Shown: piece after piece, positions 1 through 8,090 of the stretch
Layout of the letters: each line of letters begins with the position of its first letter
Position numbering within the stretch: position 1 is the first letter of the stretch
Source: Rubidibacter lacunae KORDI 51-2
Lineage (GTDB): Bacteria > Cyanobacteriota > Cyanobacteriia > Cyanobacteriales > Rubidibacteraceae
DNA: 51,829 bases
NCBI RefSeq assembly: GCF_000473895.1
Contig: NZ_ASSJ01000051.1
Span: forward strand, 1-51,829
Direction: 5' to 3'
Notes under the pieces: generated by a model
Databases searched by the model: none
Told to the model about the DNA's origin: nothing
The model's input: the letters and a program-made list of their open reading frames with translations, nothing else
Position numbers and translations under genes: made by a program

Positions 1-546
1 AGCATCAGCGTCGGGAGGATGTCACAAGCAGAGCAGTCCAGCGCAGTCAAGCACGAATACGTGCGGGGTCAAGTGCACGCCATGTCTGGGGCAAGCGATG
101 TCCACGTGACGATCTCGCACAATCTCATATCACTTCTCAAGGCCCGTGTGCGCGGAAGCGGCTGTCGGCTTTATGGGCTGGACATGAAGGTACGCATCGA
201 AAGCTAGGATGTTTTCTACTATCCGGACTTGTTAGTCACCTGCGACCTGCGCGATCGCGCCTTTACCTACTACAAATGTTTCCCGAAACTCGTCGTCGAA
301 GTGCTTTCCGATCGTACGGAAGCGTTCGACCGGGGCGATAAGTTTGCCAACTACCGCGAGCTGGCAAGTTTGGAAGAGTATCTATTGGTGTCGCAAAAGC
401 GGAAACTCGTGGAGTGCTTCCGCCGCAATGCCGAAGGGTTGTGGGTGTTGCACGCCTACGGTGCGGGGGAGCAAGTGGAGCTGACCGGGGTAGGGTGGAC
501 TGGCGCGATCGCCGACTTGTACGAGGACGTTGAGGTTGCCTCGTGA
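1..546 (+). pseudogene. Uma2-family endonuclease, interrupted by TAG and cut by the window edge
   Basis: The frame is open from base 1 and reads like the Uma2 (DUF820) family, a PD-(D/E)XK-type restriction-like fold common in cyanobacteria. Recognisable stretches are KHEYVRGQVHAM, LDMKVRIES, YYPDLLVTCD, VVEVLSDRTEAFDRG and LEEYLLVSQ. The conserved acidic residue of the PD step lies in YYPDLLVTCD. A TAG at 205-207 breaks the frame exactly between DMKVRIES and DVFYYPD; family alignment resumes in the same frame right after it. The family usually has about 185-200 residues. The residues before the first ATG (19) also look family-like, so the true start probably lies upstream of the window. I call it a pseudogene by a single nonsense mutation. 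A sequencing error or a functional split gene cannot be excluded. Confidence 0.8.
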
Positions 547-1133
547 GGTGGGTGGCTGCGATCGCGGAGTCCGTTTTCTCCAGTCAACAATACTGATTTT
601 TTTGTTTTCATGGGCGAGGAACATCCTTACCTCAAGTGAATTGCCTGGATAGGATTAAGCATATTCAATTACCCCTTCAACCGATGCGCTCCCCCTGGCA
701 GACTGACACTTCTCCTGAAATGCCTGTGAGCTCGCTACAAGCTTGCTTGATTTTAGGTGCTCGTGACAGTCAGGCGCTACGCTCTTTCGATTCTTGGTCT
801 TGCCTGGGTTTTCTTGACCGGTCGGAGTGCCGAGCGGTAGCGGAGCTGGTTGGGAGCAGCGAGTGGTGGCAGAGAATTTGTAGGACCCCAGGGTGGCTGC
901 TGTCGCGTTGCGCCGCATCCTCTAACTGAATAAGGGGGGCGAGCGTGCAACTCGTAAATACTGCTAGAGGTTTGCCGAGTCCCGTGGATGTCGGCAGCGA
1001 TTGCCACTCAGAGTGAATCTCGTCAGCAACATTAATTAAAGATTGTGGGATTTCCTCGGGTGGATAGACTGAGCGTGGTGGCGGTCGCGGCATGCCTCAC
1101 CTATGATTGCACCAGAGTGTTAACCCATAAGCC
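547..1133. other. Gene-poor spacer, 587 bp
   Basis: No convincing gene was found here. Overlapping open frames exist on both strands (for example 636-929 plus and 770-1093 minus), but none resembles a known family and none has a good ribosome binding site. The stretch may hold the promoter of the large NACHT gene that follows. Confidence 0.5.
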
Positions 1134-4100
1134 ATGCCACCTGTCCGGGGACTTTCAGAGCCGAACGAGAAGACCGCCTCCAGGAAGTGCAAGCCCTCCC
1201 AGCGCTGTTGGGGTTTATCAACAGCAGTTGTTTTGGCGATGACGATCGCGCTAGCAGGAGGTGATGCGACCCGGGCGGAGGCATGTAAAGCTGAAGAGAT
1301 ACAAAACTGGGTTGAGGAACTCGAACAAGGAGGGGGAGGCGAGGAGCGAGCGAGAATCGAGCTGATCGATTGTGAAACAGATGCGATCGCCCCGCTGAGA
1401 AAAAAACTAGCGGTCAATGATTGGCAGTCCAACCCGCAGAAGTGGGAACTGCAGGAAGCGCTGCTCGAAGTCTTGACAGAGATTGCTGGCGATCTTGCCG
1501 AAGACGCACCGATGCTGGAGAAGGAGAAACTGAAGTCGGCGATCGCAAGGCTGAAGGACGGAATCTCTGTCCTGGAAAAGTTTGAGGAAGAGTTCCAGCA
1601 AACTCCTCCCAGCGTATCGGGGAACGCATTCGATACGCCTGAAAAGCGCACTGCTTATGCGGCAGCTCAAATCGCAAAGCTGCGACCGCCCCTGAGAAAA
1701 CTGCAATGGTGGTTGTGGTGGCAGCAGTTTGGGTTGTGGGTGGGTGGCGGCGCGATCGCGGTGCTGGGCTACGGCAGCGTGCTCTGGCTGCAGCCGCTTT
1801 GGTTGTTGCGGCTGCCTACCAAGTTCAAGATTCCGAAAACGGAAATCGAGCTCACGATGGGGATGATGCGCCGGCTGACATATCGGCCGCGAGTGCTAGA
1901 TCGGTGGGTGGCAATCCACCTTACGACAGCTCGGCAGGAGTTTGAGAAGAAGGATACGGTGCGCGAGCGGGCGGTGCATATCTCAATTCCTGCAAGGCTG
2001 GATAAGGAGTTATTGGTAGAGCCTAGCGGTAAAGACTTGCGGGGAATTTGCGCAAAACCGAGGTTCTGCGTGTTAATCGTGGCGGAAGGCGGATCGGGAA
2101 AGACCAGCCTGGCCTGTCAAATTGCCCTGTGGGCGATGTCAGATGACCCGGAGGAGCGCCTCTGCAAGCACCGAATGCTTCCAATATTGATCGAACAGGA
2201 ACTCCCCGTAGTTGAGGAGGGGAAAGACTCACTGTTGGAGGCGATTCGGGGGCAACTCAACGATTTGGTACGTGCAGTATCCCCGATACAGCCGGAGTTG
2301 GTAGAGCAGCTATTGCGTCAGCGTCGTCTGTTAGTGGTGGTAGACCACCTGTCGGAGATGACAAAGGCAACTCGCGATAAAGTTCGGCCTCAACAACCCG
2401 AGTTCGCTATTAACGCGTTGGTCGTAACCTCCCGGCTCGATGAAAAGTTGGGCGGTGTCAACCGAACACGCCTCGAACCGTTGCGGGTGGAAGGCGATCG
2501 CTTGTCGAGTTTCATCGCCGGATATTTAGAGCGACTCGGGAAACGCGACCTGTTTGAGGATGAAGACTATTTCAGTGCATGTCGCCGCCTATCCCGCATG
2601 GTGGGTCAGCGCAATATCACCGTCTTGCTTGCTAAGCTTTTCGTCGATCAGATGGTCGAGCAACAGCAAGGGGCGGGGGGGACGCTGCCGGCGAACGTGC
2701 CGGAACTCATGTTGAGCTATCTCAATCAGCTCAATCGCACGATCGAACCGGCCAATCGACGCGATCGCCTCCAGGTGCAGAAAGACGCGCAGATCGTCGC
2801 CTGGGAGTGTCTGAGGCAAACGTATCGACCCGCGCCAGCGAACAAGGAAGATGTCTCCAAAGCGTTGAGAAGAACTGGAAGCACTACAGAAACTGCCCAA
2901 GAGCAACTGGACTATTTGGAAACTCGGTTGCGCTTGCTGCAGACCCTGGAGCCGGGGGACAAACTCCGCATCATCCTCGACCCATTAGCAGAATATTTGG
3001 CAGCTTTGTGGCTGGTGGGTGACTGTCGAGATGGCTCGGACGATCGCTGGCGGGACGTTCTGGACTCCGTTGACAAGGTTCTAGAAAGCACAAACGATGC
3101 GCCCGAAGCCATTCGAGGTTTCTTGCTGGCCGTGCGCGATGCTAGCTTGCTCAAGAAAAAAGAAGCTCGGGTTCCAGACTGGGTGCCGGAAGAACTGGCG
3201 CGAAAAGCGGGCATCGATCCAGAGGAACTGCGCCAAATTGAAGAAAAACGCCGGATCCGCTTGCTGATTTCCGAACTGTCTGCCCCAGAGTTAGACTACC
3301 GAATTCGCGCGGCTGAAGACCTGGGCGATCGCGGTGCTGCAGCGGCGATCGCGGTGCCGAACTTGCTCGGCATGGTCGAAAACCAGGAACAGAGCGTCGA
3401 AGCCAGAAAAGCGGCAGCAACCGCTCTGGGCAAGCTGGGAGCCAACAGCAACGCGCTGCGAGACCAGATTGCTGATCGCTTGGTGGCTCTGCTCGTGGAT
3501 GAAGCCGAAGCGTCTTCTGCGGAAGATGACGATCGCCTTATAGTGAAGCGTAGCGCCGCTGAAGCGTTGGGGTGCATGCAGGCTGCGCGGGACGAATTAA
3601 TTGATATTCTCGAAAATACCGCTCGGCCTCTCACTGTGCATCAGGGATGCGCGCGGGCTTTAAGTCGGTTTGATGCTGAAAGTGGCGCGCAGATGCCGGT
3701 GCTGGTTGTGCGTATACAGAACGGCCAAACAACGACCCAAGTGCGGCACGTCCGGGTTTGGAAAGAGTCCTTGCCAGAAGGACTAACCCTCGACCTTGTC
3801 GATATTCCAGGCGGGAGTTTCTTGATGGGCTCGCCGCCTGATGAGGCCGGACGAGATGTGTACCAAAGCGTGTTTCCTGAAACCGAGGGACTGGATGTGG
3901 AGGCGCAACATAAAGTTGCGATCGCATCGTTCAAAATGAGTCGGTGTCTCATAACACAAGCTCAGTGGCGGACAGTGGCTGCTTTGCCTCGAATAAAGTA
4001 CGACCTCGACCCCGATCTGCCTCGATTCAAAGGAAACGATCGCCCCGTTGAGAACGTCAATTGGTATGAAGCATTGGAATTATGCGATCGCCTCTCAGCC

Positions 4101-4559
4101 CATACCGGACGACCCTACCGGCTGCTGAGCGAGGCGGAGTGGGAGTATGCCTGCCGTGCCAGATCGACGACGCCATTTCACTTTGGCGAGACAATAGATG
4201 TCGGGTTGGTGAATTACGATGGCAACTACACTTATGGGGAAGGAATACAAGGAGAGTATCGCCAGGAAACTACGGAAGTAGGTATGTTTGGGGTGGCGAA
4301 CGCCTTCGGGTTGTCAGATATGCACGGCAACTTGTGGGAGTGGTGTGCAGACCACTGGCATCCTTCCTACGAGGGTGCGCCGACGGACGGCAGTGCTTGG
4401 TTAACAGAGGACGAAAGCAGCTTCCGCCTGCTGCGCGGCGGTTCCTGGAGCAACCTTCCGTGGTACTGTCGCTCGGCGCTCCGCTACCGTTACAACCCAG
4501 ACGTACGCAACGGCATAAGCGGTTTCCGTGCGGCGTGCGACGCGCCCTGGACCGGATAG
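1134..4559 (+). CDS. Membrane-anchored NACHT NTPase with HEAT repeats and C-terminal FGE-sulfatase (C-lectin-like) domain
   Basis: The protein has 1141 residues. Residues 24-51 resemble a signal peptide or membrane anchor ending in a small-residue AEA motif. A helical region follows, then a hydrophobic segment at about 198-228. A STAND/NACHT NTPase comes next, with Walker A AEGGSGKT at 317-324 and Walker B LLVVVDH with D404. Residues about 705-850 are HEAT-like helical repeats. Residues about 883-1141 are a formylglycine-generating-enzyme/SUMF1-type domain, with IPGGSFLMGSP, RPVENVNWYEAL, RLLSEAEWEYACRA and HGNLWEWC. The end, LRGGSW to GFRAAC (1100-1135), matches the form of DGR variable regions. 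In related proteins the NTPase and repeats act as a sensor and the C-lectin fold as ligand-binding surface; a role in recognising invaders or self/non-self is inference. The ATG at 1134 has only a weak ribosome binding site. It stands alone, with repeats downstream. Confidence 0.88.
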   Translation: MPPVRGLSEPNEKTASRKCKPSQRCWGLSTAVVLAMTIALAGGDATRAEACKAEEIQNWVEELEQGGGGEERARIELIDCETDAIAPLRKKLAVNDWQSNPQKWELQEALLEVLTEIAGDLAEDAPMLEKEKLKSAIARLKDGISVLEKFEEEFQQTPPSVSGNAFDTPEKRTAYAAAQIAKLRPPLRKLQWWLWWQQFGLWVGGGAIAVLGYGSVLWLQPLWLLRLPTKFKIPKTEIELTMGMMRRLTYRPRVLDRWVAIHLTTARQEFEKKDTVRERAVHISIPARLDKELLVEPSGKDLRGICAKPRFCVLIVAEGGSGKTSLACQIALWAMSDDPEERLCKHRMLPILIEQELPVVEEGKDSLLEAIRGQLNDLVRAVSPIQPELVEQLLRQRRLLVVVDHLSEMTKATRDKVRPQQPEFAINALVVTSRLDEKLGGVNRTRLEPLRVEGDRLSSFIAGYLERLGKRDLFEDEDYFSACRRLSRMVGQRNITVLLAKLFVDQMVEQQQGAGGTLPANVPELMLSYLNQLNRTIEPANRRDRLQVQKDAQIVAWECLRQTYRPAPANKEDVSKALRRTGSTTETAQEQLDYLETRLRLLQTLEPGDKLRIILDPLAEYLAALWLVGDCRDGSDDRWRDVLDSVDKVLESTNDAPEAIRGFLLAVRDASLLKKKEARVPDWVPEELARKAGIDPEELRQIEEKRRIRLLISELSAPELDYRIRAAEDLGDRGAAAAIAVPNLLGMVENQEQSVEARKAAATALGKLGANSNALRDQIADRLVALLVDEAEASSAEDDDRLIVKRSAAEALGCMQAARDELIDILENTARPLTVHQGCARALSRFDAESGAQMPVLVVRIQNGQTTTQVRHVRVWKESLPEGLTLDLVDIPGGSFLMGSPPDEAGRDVYQSVFPETEGLDVEAQHKVAIASFKMSRCLITQAQWRTVAALPRIKYDLDPDLPRFKGNDRPVENVNWYEALELCDRLSAHTGRPYRLLSEAEWEYACRARSTTPFHFGETIDVGLVNYDGNYTYGEGIQGEYRQETTEVGMFGVANAFGLSDMHGNLWEWCADHWHPSYEGAPTDGSAWLTEDESSFRLLRGGSWSNLPWYCRSALRYRYNPDVRNGISGFRAACDAPWTG
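4431..4540 (+). other. Candidate DGR variable region (VR) at the 3' end of the NACHT-FGE gene
   Basis: Codons 1100-1132 read LRGGSW, then a run with variable-looking residues, then GFR. In known DGR targets with FGE domains the template repeat carries AAC codons at the diversified sites. Here those sites read AGC, AAC, CTT, TGG, TAC, CTC, TAC, TAC, AAC, GTA, AAC, GGC and AGC. Nearly all keep a non-adenine third base and differ at the first two, as adenine mutagenesis of AAC (or AGG for TGG) would give. The GC-rich end and a CCCTTTGC pyrimidine-rich stretch after the stop resemble the initiation-of-homing region in cyanobacterial DGRs. No template repeat or reverse transcriptase is visible in this window, so any retroelement must lie elsewhere. 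Confidence 0.55.
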
Positions 4560-4729
4560 CCCTTTGCTATTTTTCCATCGAGCCCGCGTGATTGAAGGAG
4601 TGGTAAAGCCGCCTACAGCATTTACCAGGCTAGTGAGGTACACATGTTTTTTGGATTGGCTAAATGGCGGGGGTTCAAAAAGTGAGAGCGCACCTCACGA
4701 GACCGATAAATGCTGTATCTTTCCCCTAT

Positions 4730-4930
4730 AACCGCGATCGCCATCCCAACGGCGAAGACTCCATAACGCCACCCCCACAGTACCAGCCCGGCTGTCAGCA
4801 CTGCCACCAGGAACAGCGATCGCATCTTCAACCTTCTCGCCCCCAGGATTACCGCGAGGAATTGCTCCAGCTCAGAATCTCCTCGGCGATCGCCTTTGCC
4901 CCTTGGGCTTTGAGAGCGATCGCGCCTTTG
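4730..4930 (-). repeat. Decayed copy 1 of the HTH/small-membrane-peptide cassette (3' part)
   Basis: On the minus strand this stretch matches the 3' end of the intact cassette at 7295-7950: the last codons of the HTH protein, its TAA stop, and then the small membrane peptide (LFLVAVLTAGLVLWGWRYGV). The peptide's start codon is ATC here instead of ATG, so its natural start is lost, and its frame now runs on to about 4622 without the usual stop. An internal ATG at 4831 could still open a peptide. I infer a remnant left by duplication or transposition. Confidence 0.65.
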
Positions 4931-4989
4931 CCACTGTCTCGACGAGCCACAATAGAGATGTAACCTTCACCCAGACGGTAGCCGCTCTC

Positions 4990-5241
4990 ATGACCATTCG
5001 AGAACTGCTCGAAGCTGCCCAAGAACTAAGCCAGCGCGATCGCATCCGGTTAGCCAGCGAGCTCATGCAACTCGTCGCCCGAGAACTGGAAGACCCCGAG
5101 CCCACGTCATCCCCGTCCACACCGTCCGAGGATCCTTTCGTCGGTCTTTTCTCTGGGTCTGCGGAACTTGCCACTCAAGCTGAAGAGATCCGCCAGCAAG
5201 AACTGCAAACCTCGTCTGGCTTCACGTGGAAGGCGTATTAG
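4990..5241 (+). CDS. Probable antitoxin of a VapBC-like module
   Basis: This 83-residue protein starts at ATG 4990; the open frame runs further upstream, but there it overlaps the decayed repeat. The N-terminus (ELLEAAQELSQRDRIRLASELMQLVARELED) is a charged amphipathic helix, and the C-terminus has PFVGLFSGSAELATQAEEI followed by GFTWK. This layout is typical of short cyanobacterial antitoxins encoded before PIN toxins: an N-terminal helical part and a C-terminal tail that would wrap the toxin. Its stop overlaps the toxin gene by 16 bp, so the two should be translated together. The family assignment rests on layout, partner and my memory of similar cyanobacterial proteins. I see no clear DNA-binding fold. 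Confidence 0.72.
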   Translation: MTIRELLEAAQELSQRDRIRLASELMQLVARELEDPEPTSSPSTPSEDPFVGLFSGSAELATQAEEIRQQELQTSSGFTWKAY

Positions 5242-5639
5242 CGGACACCGGCTTTGTTGTGGCTTTGGTCAACCGCAGCGATCGACGCCACCGCAACGTC
5301 GTCCCTATCTATCAACAGTATCCGCAGATTCCGCTCCCCCAGCTGGTCTTGGGAGAAGTTGCTTACCTCATTGGTAGAGATGCAGGCATCGCCACCACAG
5401 TTCGGTTCCTGAAGGGCATACCAGCCAGCCGATTTGAGACGATTTTTGCAACTGACGCTGACATTGCCCGCGCTGCAATGATTCTGGAGCAATACATCGA
5501 CAGCAAGGTCGATTTCGTTGATGCCTGCATTATGGCGATCGCCGAAAGGCTCGACATCCCAACCGTGCTGACTATCGACCGCCGCGACTTCCAGATTTTC
5601 AGACCGAGACATTGCCAAGGCTTTATCCTCAAACCGTAA
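5226..5639 (+). CDS. PIN-domain ribonuclease toxin (VapC-like)
   Basis: The protein has 137 residues from a GTG start inside the antitoxin gene. PIN-domain landmarks are present: ADTGFVVALVNRSDRRH near the N-terminus with the first catalytic Asp, the acidic residue in LGEVAYL, DFVDACIMAIAERL with the central acidic pair, and TIDRRDFQIFR near the end. PIN toxins are Mg-dependent ribonucleases that cut tRNA or mRNA when released from their antitoxin. Length and residue spacing are those of an intact enzyme. The adjacent antitoxin and the overlap support a complete type II module. It lies between decayed copies of an unrelated repeat, consistent with an accessory island. Confidence 0.88.
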   Translation: MEGVLADTGFVVALVNRSDRRHRNVVPIYQQYPQIPLPQLVLGEVAYLIGRDAGIATTVRFLKGIPASRFETIFATDADIARAAMILEQYIDSKVDFVDACIMAIAERLDIPTVLTIDRRDFQIFRPRHCQGFILKP

Positions 5640-5654
5640 ACAGTGTCAGAACAG

Positions 5655-5925
5655 CACCGCAATCGCTACCCCAACTCCGAGCCGCCATAACGCCACCGCC
5701 ACACGGCTAGCCCGACCGCAAGAGGAGCTCACAACAGCAGCGATCGCGTCTTCAACCGCCTCGCCGCCAGCATCAACGCGAGGAACCGCTCCAGCTCAGG
5801 ATCTCCTGGGCGATCGCTTCTACACTCTGGGACTTTGGGAGCGATTCTGCCTTTGCCCGCTCCACTGCCGCGCAAAGGTCGTCGGGCAAGTCATCGTCGT
5901 TGAGGTTGGCCGCAATCGCGTACGT
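5655..5925 (-). repeat. Decayed copy 2 of the HTH/small-membrane-peptide cassette
   Basis: On the minus strand, bases about 5925-5782 match the last 45 or so codons of the HTH protein at 7438-7950 (for example NLNDDDLPDDL and ILSWS). Its stop here is TGA. The following small ORF starts with ATG overlapping that stop, as in the intact cassette, but hits an in-frame TGA after about 14 codons. The rest of the peptide, with its VWRWRYG motif, can still be read beyond the stop. The 5' two thirds of the HTH gene are missing. This is a clear remnant. Confidence 0.7.
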
Positions 5926-5937
5926 GGTTGCAGCAAC

Positions 5938-6177
5938 TTGCTGCTCAACAGCTACTGGGAGGTCGCTGCCGAGTTGGGTGCCGACCTGGACCCGTTGCGG
6001 GACTTCCTGACCGGGCAGAGCGATCGCCTCCCCTCACACCTCCGAGAGTTCGTCGGGAGCAGCCAGCAACTTGCCGAGAGCAAGGACATCCCGGCGCTGG
6101 CGGCGGCCTTCTTCCTCGGCAGCGAGAACGGGACGGGCCTCCTGCGCGACTGGCTGCGGTTTTCGAGACCGCTGTAA
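5938..6177 (+). pseudogene. Fragment of an unrecognised gene, paralogous to 8091-8590
   Basis: An open stretch of 79 residues contains LLNSYWEVAAELGADLDPL, DRLPSHLREFVGSSQQLAE and IPALAAAFFLGSENGTGLL. The same sequence, further decayed and frameshifted, occurs at about 8305-8540. I do not recognise the family. It begins abruptly where cassette copy 2 ends and has no ribosome binding site, so it is most likely the C-terminal piece of a longer gene. The two-fold occurrence and frame conservation suggest the sequence once coded for protein. Confidence 0.5.
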
Positions 6178-6393
6178 TAAACGCGCAAGGGAGTCAGGGC
6201 AAGGATTTCAAGAAGCCGAAAAATTTGTCACTTAGATTTCGCATAATCTGGGGCCAATTCTAACGGTAATTAGCGGTAATTCTTTGACGATCGATGTGCA
6301 GATTGGGGTTGCGGCGGTTTGCTTTTTAGGAAGTGAGATCGCACCCTCCCACACGAGGCACTATTATGGCCGAGTGTCATCGCATGGGTACAA

Positions 6394-7221
6394 ATGTCCT
6401 ACGACAGCGTATGCAAATTTATCGCGGAGAACTTCACTGCTGATATCACCACCTGGTTGCTGGGCGAGCCGGTTGAGTTGGTTCGCCTGGAGCCCTCCGA
6501 ATTGGTGAGCAGTCCCATCTACGCCGATACCCTGGTGGCACTGGAAGACCGAAACCTATCGTTGCACATTGAGTTTCAGGTTGAGCCGAAGCCAGATATC
6601 CCATTCCGAATGCTGGATTACGCCGTACGCGCCATTCGCCGTACCCCCGAGAAAGCAGTGCGGCAGGTGGTGGTCTATCTGCGGCGATCGCGATCTCCGT
6701 TGGTGCGTCAAACTGTCTCTGAGCGAGATAGTACTCGCCACGAATTTCAGGTCATTCGCATTTGGGAAGAGCCTTCGTCCCGCTTTCGGGAATTACCAGG
6801 CCTACTTCCCTTTGCAGTACTCTCTGAGACAAGGGATCGCGAGCGGACATTACAGCAGGTGTCGAGGCAAATTGAAGACATAGGCGATCGCGGGCAACGG
6901 GGCGATGTCGCAGCCTCAACGGCAATTCTGGCAGGGTTAGTATTGGATAAGGATCTGATTCGGAACGTACTGCGGGAGGACGTGATGAAGGAGTCGGTGG
7001 TCTACCAGGATATTGTGGCAACTGCAGAAGAGCGCGGCCGACAAAAGGAAGGCCTCTCCTTTGCCTCGAGGATGCTGAAGCGCCGTTTTGGAGAGTTGCC
7101 TCCCGAAATAGTACAGAAGGTTGAGGGGTTATCTCTCGCATCCTTAGAGCAGTTGGGCGAGGCACTATTCGATCTCTCCGATCGAGCTGCTTTGGCTACC
7201 TGGCTTCAAGAGCATCAATAA
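6394..7221 (+). CDS. Rpn-family PD-(D/E)XK nuclease / putative transposase with DUF4351
   Basis: This 275-residue protein starts at ATG 6394. It follows the plan of cyanobacterial Rpn-like proteins. The N-terminal PD-(D/E)XK domain has FIAENF, a catalytic Asp in YADTLVAL and the E-x-Q pair in LHIEFQVEP, then FRMLDYAVRAIR and the QVVVYL strand. A linker and a C-terminal DUF4351-type helical segment follow (FASRMLKRRFGELPPEIVQKVEGLS, LEQLGEALFDL). E. coli Rpn proteins are DNA endonucleases that promote RecA-independent recombination, and the family is often mobile. The gene looks intact. It lies alone between repeat copies. Function in this organism is inferred from the family only. Confidence 0.85.
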   Translation: MSYDSVCKFIAENFTADITTWLLGEPVELVRLEPSELVSSPIYADTLVALEDRNLSLHIEFQVEPKPDIPFRMLDYAVRAIRRTPEKAVRQVVVYLRRSRSPLVRQTVSERDSTRHEFQVIRIWEEPSSRFRELPGLLPFAVLSETRDRERTLQQVSRQIEDIGDRGQRGDVAASTAILAGLVLDKDLIRNVLREDVMKESVVYQDIVATAEERGRQKEGLSFASRMLKRRFGELPPEIVQKVEGLSLASLEQLGEALFDLSDRAALATWLQEHQ

Positions 7222-7294
7222 GTGAGAGCAGGACGGCCGTCGGTATCCGACCGAAGAGCCCCCTCATTTAAACAATAAAACCCATTCGGCTCTC

Positions 7295-7438
7295 TCACGA
7301 AAGCCATCCACACGCTAACGCGATCGCGCTACCTACGCCGACCAGCACCCCATAGCGCCACCGCCAAAGCACCAGCCCCACTGCCATCGTCGCCACGACT
7401 AGCAGCGATCGCGCCGACAACCTTCTTGTCTTCAGCAT
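7295..7438 (-). CDS. 47-residue single-span membrane peptide coupled to the HTH gene
   Basis: The ATG at 7438 overlaps the HTH gene's stop (TAATG), so translation is likely by re-initiation. The peptide has a basic start (MLKTRRLSARS), then hydrophobic SLLVVATMAVGLVL, a WRWRYG turn and a second hydrophobic stretch ending in GWLS. It could form one or two short membrane spans. The same reading frame is recognisable in both decayed copies, which supports real coding. I do not know the family. Small basic-hydrophobic peptides beside a DNA-binding protein may be toxins, but nothing here proves it. Confidence 0.5.
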   Translation of the reverse strand: MLKTRRLSARSLLVVATMAVGLVLWRWRYGVLVGVGSAIALACGWLS

Positions 7439-7950
7439 TACCGCAAGGAATTGCTCCAGCTCAGAATCTCCTCCGCGAGCGCTTCTACACTCTGGGACTT
7501 TGGGAGCGATTCAGCCTTTGCCCGCTCCACTGCCGCGCGCAGGTCGTCGGGTAAGTCATCGTCGTTGAGGTTGGCCGCGATCGCGTACTTCGCCACTTCC
7601 ACCCCTGCCTTCCATTCCTGAGCCAAGCGCATCAGTTGGGCGAATTGCTGCTCCCGATATCCGCTTCCGCTACTAGATGCATCCGCGGTCTTCTGGGGAT
7701 GCACGACGGACTCCTCGGGCAACGTTACGGAACGTTGCGCTTCCAGAAATCCCTCAATCCTGCCGCGATCGCAGTAGTACCTATGTAGCGCGTCGAGCTG
7801 CCGTACGTGCTCGGCAGTAAAGTACGCGCGACGCTGCCGATCCTTGCGCGCCTGGATATCTAGGTATTTCAGCCATTCGTAGAACATCGTCTTGCCAATG
7901 CCGTACCGCTGCAGCAGCTCGCTGCGACGCGCCTGAGTGGGAAGTTCCAT
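7438..7950 (-). CDS. MerR-like helix-turn-helix protein of the repeated cassette
   Basis: The protein has 170 residues from ATG 7950; an upstream TTG would add three. Residues about 6-30 (RRSELLQRYGIGKTMFYEWL) look like a helix-turn-helix, and KDRQRRAYFTAEHVRQLDALHRY resembles the second part of a MerR-type winged helix. A linker follows, and the C-terminal helical part has ANLNDDDLPDDLRAAVERAKAE. It is probably a DNA-binding regulator or an excision/replication accessory factor. Two 3' fragments of the same gene occur at 4730-4930 and 5655-5925, so the gene was duplicated. The small membrane peptide gene follows with a 1-bp overlap. Confidence 0.72.
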   Translation of the reverse strand: MELPTQARRSELLQRYGIGKTMFYEWLKYLDIQARKDRQRRAYFTAEHVRQLDALHRYYCDRGRIEGFLEAQRSVTLPEESVVHPQKTADASSSGSGYREQQFAQLMRLAQEWKAGVEVAKYAIAANLNDDDLPDDLRAAVERAKAESLPKSQSVEALAEEILSWSNSLR

Positions 7951-8090
7951 TGCTCTCAACCTGCTGGAAACGTCGCCGGATGTCTACCCGGACGAGTTCA
8001 TTTTAGTACAAATGTACGCATTGCGTTCCGATTTGCTGCGGAATCCCGCGGACTGCTCCAGCATTGGTTTGTTCGAGCGCAGGTGTCAAT

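Noticed and set aside
770-1093. Minus-strand ORF before the NACHT gene
   Set aside because: No ribosome binding site, no recognisable motif, and two other frames overlap it.
1097-1651. Minus-strand open frame of 184 residues inside the NACHT gene
   Set aside because: Ser-rich shadow of the coding strand; no family resemblance.
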